Source of the DNA: a virus
Virus record (IMG/VR): IMGVR_UViG_3300048113_000191
Span: 1-23,947 of that record
Reading direction: 5' to 3' (one strand)
DNA length: 23,947 nucleotides
This document shows, piece after piece, positions 19,554 to 23,947 of the stretch. How positions within the stretch are numbered: the first letter of the stretch is position 1; each line of letters opens with the position of its first letter. The position numbers and the translations under genes are program-made. The notes under the pieces were generated by a model. The model saw only the letters and a program-made list of their open reading frames with translations. It searched no databases and was not told the DNA's origin.

Positions 19554-21322
19554 TATTTAAATCTTTTATTTGTTGGTAGAAATCCATTGTAAGGCATATC
19601 TTTCGGCTTCATTGCAACCTGTTTTGGGTTTCTTACTCTGTAACCTTCTCGTTCTGCCTTGTTCGTTGAAACCGTTGGTGCTAAAGGACTTTTTACGTCT
19701 ATCTTTGTTTTGCTCTTATACGTTCTTCGTTCCCATTTATGATGGCAGTTTCCTCCGCCTTTGTACAGCCAAATTGAGTATTTATCAGCACCATTTGCAC
19801 CCCAACCTTTATTAACAACTTTATCTGACATCGCAATAATATCTTCTTTTCGATATATCTTCTTGGCACTCATCATTTTTTTGCAAAATCCTCTTTGTGG
19901 GTTTGGGTTTCCTGTGTATTGATATCTAACTTTGTATTTAACGTCATCGATTTCTTTGTCTTGTTCACTCTTTGCGTTTGGTCTTGCTGTTCCTGTGCTT
20001 ACAAAGTTGTATATTTTAGAAAGTAGCGACTTTTTAGGATTGTTCAATGCATTTATTTCTGCGTCTAGTTGTTCCTCTATATCGTAATCAACTTCTCTTT
20101 TATCTATCAATTCCCATTCATCAAGGTTTTCATCTTCTCCCAAGCTAGTAGGGTCAAAGTCTGCGCTCATTTTAACGCCTGTCTCCTCCTCTTTTGTTTC
20201 TTCATCGGCTACATTGTCCAAGTCTGTAAATTCAAGCGGCTGAATAGTCTTAAAATAAGTATTTAAAGATATTCCGTTTACTGCTAAAATCTCGTTTATA
20301 ACGTCAAGCAATTCATCTTGAAACGTTCTAATGACTAGATTGTCATATAACAAAGAAGCAGTTTTGATTTCGTCAGCGTTGTTGCCTAATCCGTTCCCCC
20401 CTGTTCTTATTCCTAACAACATTGGAGAAGTAACTTTATGCCCTACAATTAATTTTTCTTGGCATTCTTTTGAAAGGTATTCGTAATGCTGTGGCGCATC
20501 GTTCAAAGGTAAATCTTCAACCGTAGTAGCGCCTTCTTTGTTGTTGTTAAATGCAACGATTACTTTTTCTCCTCTTGCCCCTGTAAGTTTGTTCATTACA
20601 TCACGCTTAATCTCTCTGCGTTTTTCTTCGTCGGGAACTCCGTTGTTGAAGTTGATTACTTTCGTACCACTGAACCCGTTTAAAGTGTCGTTAATTAAGT
20701 AGTCAGCAATTTCTTCTTCTAGTACTGCGTAAGGTAAAGCACCTTGATAGTCAACAGGTGGATAATAAGAATATCCTGCAACGTATGGTTTTACTACATA
20801 GATTTCGTTTTCTTTTCCGTTTCCAAAACCAAAAGCAGGAATACGTAAAGGCTCATCAGAAGGCTTCGCATCAATCCAATTCGGGTGATAGTACCACGCT
20901 TCAATCTCTCCGTCATCATTGCATCTTTCTGCCCGCAAAGTATTCATAGGAAAATGTAGAGCCTTATTGACTTGCCCACCTTTGTAGTTGATTTGAAAAG
21001 CACCCATTCCCAAAAGTTTCCTGTCCATTATAACACCACGCAAACAGTCTTTTGAAAAGATAGTTTTCATTTGTGCATATTGTTCGGGTTTCTTGTTTGA
21101 ATCCGTAGCATCTAAACCTTTTCCGTAAATCATTCGAGCCATTGAGGTAATAATACCCCCGTTCGTTGTTGATTTCGTGCTTCTGTCGATTAGCCATTGG
21201 AAATGATTGTTATCTTCTCCGTACATTATCCAATCCTTGTTTTTTACTTCTTCAACTATTGGAGTGGTGTATTTTGAAAGAGCTACAACCTCAATCTGCG
21301 ATTTGTTGTTTCTTCTACTCAT
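19553..21322 (-). CDS. Portal protein with Cys/His-rich C-terminal domain
   Basis: The 589-aa product has a portal-like first 400 residues: EVKNKDWIMYGEDNNHFQWL, IITSMARMIYGKGL, a strand-rich core, and NKEGATTVEDLPLNDAPQHY followed by VTSPMLLGIRTGGNGLGNNA, which fits the portal stem/clip region. An acidic linker (about 400-450) leads to an extra domain (about 480-545): NPNPQRGFCKKMMSAKKIYR, then YSIWLYKGGGNCHHKWERRT. This resembles a module I recall at the end of structural proteins in Bacteroidota phages and is reminiscent of the Cys/His motif of MuF-type minor head proteins. The gene overlaps the upstream small virion gene by 8 bases. Unusually it lies after, not before, the capsid gene. 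Confidence 0.82.
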   Translation of the reverse strand: MSRRNNKSQIEVVALSKYTTPIVEEVKNKDWIMYGEDNNHFQWLIDRSTKSTTNGGIITSMARMIYGKGLDATDSNKKPEQYAQMKTIFSKDCLRGVIMDRKLLGMGAFQINYKGGQVNKALHFPMNTLRAERCNDDGEIEAWYYHPNWIDAKPSDEPLRIPAFGFGNGKENEIYVVKPYVAGYSYYPPVDYQGALPYAVLEEEIADYLINDTLNGFSGTKVINFNNGVPDEEKRREIKRDVMNKLTGARGEKVIVAFNNNKEGATTVEDLPLNDAPQHYEYLSKECQEKLIVGHKVTSPMLLGIRTGGNGLGNNADEIKTASLLYDNLVIRTFQDELLDVINEILAVNGISLNTYFKTIQPLEFTDLDNVADEETKEEETGVKMSADFDPTSLGEDENLDEWELIDKREVDYDIEEQLDAEINALNNPKKSLLSKIYNFVSTGTARPNAKSEQDKEIDDVKYKVRYQYTGNPNPQRGFCKKMMSAKKIYRKEDIIAMSDKVVNKGWGANGADKYSIWLYKGGGNCHHKWERRTYKSKTKIDVKSPLAPTVSTNKAEREGYRVRNPKQVAMKPKDMPYNGFLPTNKRFK

Positions 21323-21647
21323 TGTAAACTATGTATTCGTTTGTGCTTTCGTGTTGCGTATAAACGCCATTGTTAATGCTGTAATCTTTTACTACTTGGT
21401 CAGTACAGAAGATTCTGCCTTTATAAACTATTTCAGAGCCATTTAAAGCGTTGAATGTGTAAAATCTATCCTGTACCAAAGCAAAAGAAATATCAGCCTT
21501 TAAATAATACCCGTCTTTTGTAAATGTTGCGGATATGGTTGTGCTAGTGTTTGCTTGTTCGTCTGTTAATACAATAGAATCAGCAGCGTAATACCTTGGA
21601 ATAAATTTCAATTCCTGTGCGTTTGTGCTAGTTGTTAGTATTATCAT
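21315..21647 (-). CDS. Small virion-associated protein (110 aa)
   Basis: The strand-rich product begins MIILTTSTNAQELKFIPRYY and contains DRFYTFNALNGSEIVYKGRI, then FCTDQVVKDYSINNGVYTQH. I recall similar small proteins beside portal or connector genes in Bacteroidota phages, without assigned function. A beta-sandwich joining or decoration protein is plausible. The gene overlaps the portal start by 8 bases and is first in the portal-to-lysis transcript. Confidence 0.7.
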   Translation of the reverse strand: MIILTTSTNAQELKFIPRYYAADSIVLTDEQANTSTTISATFTKDGYYLKADISFALVQDRFYTFNALNGSEIVYKGRIFCTDQVVKDYSINNGVYTQHESTNEYIVYNE

Positions 21648-21664
21648 TTTCTTTTATTTTAAAA

Positions 21665-21673
21665 CAAATTATA
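21665..21673 (-). promoter_or_regulatory. Weak -7-like box before the portal operon
   Basis: Minus strand TATAATTTG resembles the -7 element but has one extra base between TA and TTTG, and no TTTG is found at the -33 distance. The convergent terminators further upstream mean that this operon needs its own promoter, possibly one read by the phage sigma-like factor. Confidence 0.25.
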
Positions 21674-21723
21674 TAGGTTTATGTTTTTTATTTTAAAAAA
21701 AATTAAAAAAAAATGAAAAAAAG

Positions 21724-21754
21724 TTTGGTACATTTAAAAAAGCGTGTATCTTTG
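21724..21754 (+). promoter_or_regulatory. Bacteroidota-type promoter for the only plus-strand gene
   Basis: TTTG (21724-21727), 19 bases, TATCTTTG (21747-21754), a full match to the consensus. A long A-rich tract lies upstream. The 25 bases starting GTGTATCTTTGTATC are identical to those of the minus-strand promoter at 1866-1895. The ATG follows 30 bases downstream after an AACTAAAACT leader. Confidence 0.9.
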
Positions 21755-21784
21755 TATCAAACAAAACAACTAAAACTAAAAATT

Positions 21785-22081
21785 ATGAAATTATTAAAAA
21801 CATCAAACTACGACAACAGAGAAGTTATAAACTTCATAAAAACTCAATTTTCAATCATTGAAAGTGCTAAATGTTCTTTTACAACTTCTCAATTTTTAGA
21901 AATGGATTCGCTAAAGGTTTCTTTTGACGGAGACATCTACAAAGTTAGCTTTGAGAATCTAAAGGATAAGTCTTTGAATTTTTCTAATAACATCACAAAA
22001 ACATTTGAAAACAGAGCAGAAGCTATGAAAACAATACTTTTTAACTTGGGTATCATTTCAAAGTCTGAATTAAACAAATAA
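21785..22081 (+). CDS. Hypothetical 98-aa protein, lone plus-strand gene (moron-like)
   Basis: The ATG at 21785 is used because a longer frame (from 21713) would include the promoter. The product begins MKLLKTSNYDNREVINFIKT and contains FLEMDSLKVSFDGDIYKVSF and RAEAMKTILFNLGI. It looks like a small alpha/beta soluble protein with no recognised family. It has a perfect host-type promoter, its own terminators and the opposite orientation to all neighbours, and it splits the head genes. This is the usual mark of a moron, a late-acquired gene expressed independently, often for host takeover or exclusion. The function cannot be read from the sequence. Confidence 0.8.
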   Translation: MKLLKTSNYDNREVINFIKTQFSIIESAKCSFTTSQFLEMDSLKVSFDGDIYKVSFENLKDKSLNFSNNITKTFENRAEAMKTILFNLGIISKSELNK

Positions 22082-22088
22082 CAAAACC

Positions 22089-22111
22089 AAGGGAAGGGTA
22101 AAACCTCCCTT
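22089..22111 (+). terminator. Hairpin after the plus-strand gene
   Basis: AAGGGA-GG and CC-TCCCTT pair (one bulged A) around GTAAAA, followed by TT and then AAGAC. It starts eight bases past the stop of the plus-strand gene. The T-run is short, so it may act together with the next hairpin. Confidence 0.55.
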
Positions 22112-22124
22112 TTAAGACAATAAA

Positions 22125-22154
22125 AAAGGTGTAAACAATTAAGTCTACACCTTT
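22125..22154. terminator. Bidirectional terminator between convergent genes
   Basis: A perfect 9-bp stem (AAAGGTGTA with TACACCTTT) encloses a 12-base loop. It is followed by CTCTTTTT on the plus strand and TTTATTG on the minus strand, so it can stop both the plus-strand gene and the tail-tube-like gene that ends at 22181. Confidence 0.85.
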
Positions 22155-22180
22155 CTCTTTTTAATGCGTTAAAACGCTTC

Positions 22181-22714
22181 CTAGTTCGCTTGAACGTCGA
22201 ATCCTGTTGCTGCACCCGCAGAGATTATAGAAGAATCTACGAAATACGCTAGATTGTCCTCTTTAGAAGCCAATGTCAAAGTGTACCCGTTAAATTCATT
22301 CATATCTGCACCGCTTGCAGTGTTTACTGTTACATCTACACCGTTTTTGATTCCGAAGATTCTAAAAGAACCGTCATATCCTTCTGCAATGATTTGCGGA
22401 CGACCTTTAGATAAAAGAACCATTTGCGCCTGTGTAGTTGCATCTTGTTTCTTCAATGTAATAGTTCCACTTCCCTCAAAGATAGAAGTACCCGCGTTGA
22501 TGTCTTTAGTGTTTGCTTCGTCAATGTTGTTTGTTCCTCTCAATTCGTATTTGAATACGTCATAAGCAGAACCCATTGCTGTAATTTCCTCGCCTGTAAA
22601 TGTTGCATCTGCAAACATTCCTTTGGCGTAATTCGCTACATAAATAGCCTTGATTCCTCCAAGACTATCCAAGCAGTTTGAGTCGTTTCTTCCTGCTGTA
22701 ATATCACAAGCCAT
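22181..22714 (-). CDS. Major virion protein, tail-tube-like
   Basis: The 177-aa product begins MACDITAGRNDSNCLDSLGG and continues with IKAIYVANYAKG, then a beta-rich body (FKYELRGTNNIDE, ITLKKQDATTQAQMVLLSKG, RPQIIAEGYDGSFRIFGIKN) and FNGYTLTLASKEDN near the end. I recall proteins of this start and pattern next to the capsid gene in Bacteroidota phages. The final strand pair resembles tail-tube proteins. A head decoration protein is the alternative, since it stands directly after the capsid gene and before the portal. Its own unit lies between the capsid terminator and the bidirectional terminator. Confidence 0.65.
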   Translation of the reverse strand: MACDITAGRNDSNCLDSLGGIKAIYVANYAKGMFADATFTGEEITAMGSAYDVFKYELRGTNNIDEANTKDINAGTSIFEGSGTITLKKQDATTQAQMVLLSKGRPQIIAEGYDGSFRIFGIKNGVDVTVNTASGADMNEFNGYTLTLASKEDNLAYFVDSSIISAGAATGFDVQAN

Positions 22715-22748
22715 ATTTTTATATTTTAAAAGTTAGTTATAAAAAAAA

Positions 22749-22770
22749 GGGATAGGCAAGAACCTACCCC
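22749..22770 (-). terminator. Terminator after the major capsid gene
   Basis: Minus strand: GGGTAGG pairs with CCTATCCC (one bulged T) around TTCTTG and is followed by eight T. It lies 25 bases past the capsid stop. It would limit read-through into the next gene or give a capsid-only transcript. Confidence 0.78.
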
Positions 22771-22794
22771 TCTTTCAGTTTATTTAGTTGCTAA

Positions 22795-23724
22795 TTATGC
22801 AGGTGTGTAAAGTACGATTTCAGCACCGTAAGCGTATTGCACGGTTGCAGTGAAACGCATAATTACGCGAACATTTTGACTTCCGTCTAAATCTTGCATA
22901 TCCAAAACTTTAACTTCGTTTGAATCGTTCAACAATCCCGTTCCGAAAAACAAGTTAGAAGATTCAGCAGCTACGATGTAGTTAGAAGCCAATCCGTTTG
23001 CTACGAATACAGGTACTCCGTCGAACATTACATCTCCTAAAGCTTGATTAGTTCCGTTTCCACCAACACCATTTGCACCTACTCCGTTAGCAGCAAAGCC
23101 ACCTAAAGCACGTACATAAGCACGATATACATTTTGAGCTACGTAGATTTTCAAGTCAGCAGAACCATACAATGCAGCAGGGATTGCATCAACCACCTTT
23201 CCGAGTTCATCGATTACATTTGCGGAACTTACAGTTGTTCCAACTACGTCGATTACGTCTGCATCAGCAGTTGCCAAAGTTACAAGTCCGTCGAACTCTC
23301 CTTCGTCCCCGTCAGCACCTTGCCAAATGTTAGATTCCATTTTTGAAGCTACTTTTTCAGCTACGTGAGCAACCAAGAAAGATTGGAAATCGGGTGGCAA
23401 AGAATCGAAAGCAGAATATCCCATTGAGATAGCGTCCCAATCCGCACGGAAAGGAGTTTTACACAATTCAAGGTTTACTTGAAATTCTTTTGGAGTAATG
23501 ATTCTTTCTGTCAAAGTAACAGAAGAAGTTGCAGTAAAGTCGCAAGAACCATCAGCAATAAGGTCGCCTGTTGCGATTTTCTTAAGTACCTCTGATTTCT
23601 TTACGTTTGGTTTTACAGTAATACCACCGTTTTCGATAGTGTTACCGCTTAACAAAGCAGCAGCGATATAGCCTTGAGCCTTCTCTCCTGCGTAAGTAGT
23701 AGTGATGTTTGTTGTTGTTGCCAT
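22795..23724 (-). CDS. Major capsid protein (HK97-like)
   Basis: The 309-aa product begins MATTTNITTTYAGEKAQGYI and has the signature FQVNLELCKTPFRADWDAIS, then a helix (LVAHVAEKVASKMESNIWQG), an Ala/Val-rich middle, the strand LKIYVAQNVYRAYVRALGG, a Gly/Asn-rich loop (about residues 212-226), and a C-terminal strand FTATVQYAYGAEIVLYTPA. Length, composition and order fit the HK97-fold capsid proteins of Bacteroidota phages. It follows a scaffold/protease-like gene and is followed by a strong terminator, consistent with very high expression. Confidence 0.88.
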   Translation of the reverse strand: MATTTNITTTYAGEKAQGYIAAALLSGNTIENGGITVKPNVKKSEVLKKIATGDLIADGSCDFTATSSVTLTERIITPKEFQVNLELCKTPFRADWDAISMGYSAFDSLPPDFQSFLVAHVAEKVASKMESNIWQGADGDEGEFDGLVTLATADADVIDVVGTTVSSANVIDELGKVVDAIPAALYGSADLKIYVAQNVYRAYVRALGGFAANGVGANGVGGNGTNQALGDVMFDGVPVFVANGLASNYIVAAESSNLFFGTGLLNDSNEVKVLDMQDLDGSQNVRVIMRFTATVQYAYGAEIVLYTPA

Positions 23725-23750
23725 TTTTTAAAATTTAAACGTTTAATTGA

Positions 23751-23947
23751 TTATTTGAATAGTTTGTTATATATAACAGATTTTGTTGTTTTTGGTGCTT
23801 TTTGAGAATACAAGAAAGTTTCTTTTTTAGAAGCATCAGCTTCGGGATTGTGTTTGATTGGTGCAACTTCTTCAGCACTCAATTCAACCTCCTCTTTAAC
23901 TTCTTCTTCTTCTTCTTTAGACTCTAAAGACAATTTCAATGCGTCAA
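23751..23947 (-). CDS. C-terminus of a scaffold / prohead protease-like protein (cut by window edge)
   Basis: The frame is open to the right window edge, and the first TTG inside the window is not a convincing start, so about 65 C-terminal residues are seen. They are strongly acidic (SKEEEEEVKEEVELSAEEVA), then PIKHNPEADASKKETF, ending TTKSVIYNKLFK. An acidic helical tail before a short basic conserved end, directly upstream of the capsid gene, is what a scaffold or protease-scaffold looks like. The catalytic part, if any, lies outside the window. Confidence 0.7.
   Translation of the reverse strand, partial: DALKLSLESKEEEEEVKEEVELSAEEVAPIKHNPEADASKKETFLYSQKAPKTTKSVIYNKLFK

Noticed and set aside
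20964-21197. 77-aa minus-strand ORF inside the portal gene
   Set aside because: It is a different-frame shadow of the portal coding sequence with a composition unlike real proteins.
21713-21784. Longer N-terminus for the plus-strand gene
   Set aside because: It would place the -33 and -7 boxes inside the coding sequence; the ATG at 21785 has the usual A-rich leader.
21937-22215. 92-aa minus-strand ORF opposite the plus-strand gene
   Set aside because: It crosses two terminators and is antisense to a gene with a clear promoter, so it is unlikely to be translated.
1-23947. Integrase, repressor, attachment site, tRNA or insertion sequence
   Set aside because: None was recognised on either strand, so lysogeny cannot be supported from this window.

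Overview
The window is a piece of a tailed-phage (or prophage) genome with a siphovirus-like gene set whose host is very probably a member of the Bacteroidota, most likely a flavobacterium. The evidence is AT-rich DNA, promoters of the Bacteroidota type (TTTG, 18-20 bases, TAnnTTTG), A-rich leaders without Shine-Dalgarno sequences, and proteins of types I recognise from flavobacterial phages (GGKREGAGRK small terminase, DUF3127-like SSB, MGLKYLYVPSG fibre). No integrase, repressor, attachment site, tRNA or rRNA was seen. Almost every gene is on the minus strand, so the window reads from high to low coordinates. The one exception is a small gene at 21785-22081 on the plus strand.

Layout in transcription order. 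(1) 23947-19041, head: C-terminus of a scaffold/protease-like protein, major capsid protein, a tail-tube-like virion protein, a small virion protein, a portal with an extra Cys/His-rich C-terminal domain, and a head-tail connector. (2) 19044-16388: two tiny ORFs, a 674-aa fibre/adhesin with repeated carbohydrate-binding-like domains and a LamG-like end, and a small protein. (3) 16386-15217, lysis: a one-TM peptide, an M15 peptidase endolysin, a membrane protein and a 3TM holin. (4) 15159-14770: NinG-like recombination protein with its own promoter and terminator. (5) 14634-13543: five small early genes behind another promoter. (6) 13478-6938, recombination, replication and nucleotide metabolism: ERF annealing protein, SSB, replication initiator with a repeat-rich candidate origin inside it, DnaB-like helicase, MazG, sigma-like factor, pentapeptide-repeat protein, PD-(D/E)XK-like protein and metallophosphoesterase. 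(7) 6851-1924: FEN-type exonuclease, DnaA domain IV-like protein, PAPS-reductase-like protein, a chain of overlapping micro-genes, and small and large terminase. (8) 1843-1, tail: micro-genes, a tail-assembly-chaperone pair with an apparent -1 frameshift, a small gene with its own promoter and terminator, and the start of a tail protein.

Recombination and replication proteins (ERF, SSB, NinG, initiator, helicase, exonuclease) form a coherent replisome. The SSB and the helicase both end in an acidic D-(L/I)-P-F tip. The terminase sits at the far end of the early block, about 16 kb from the portal, so the usual terminase-portal-capsid order is broken.

Reading between the longer ORFs recovered ten further small genes or ORFs (27-59 aa): 1443-1532, 1537-1665, 3566-3730, 3727-3810, 8908-9063, 14297-14455, 14455-14634, 16234-16386, 18792-18965 and 18928-19044. 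A weaker one lies at 5383-5544. No stretch longer than 300 bases is free of genes.
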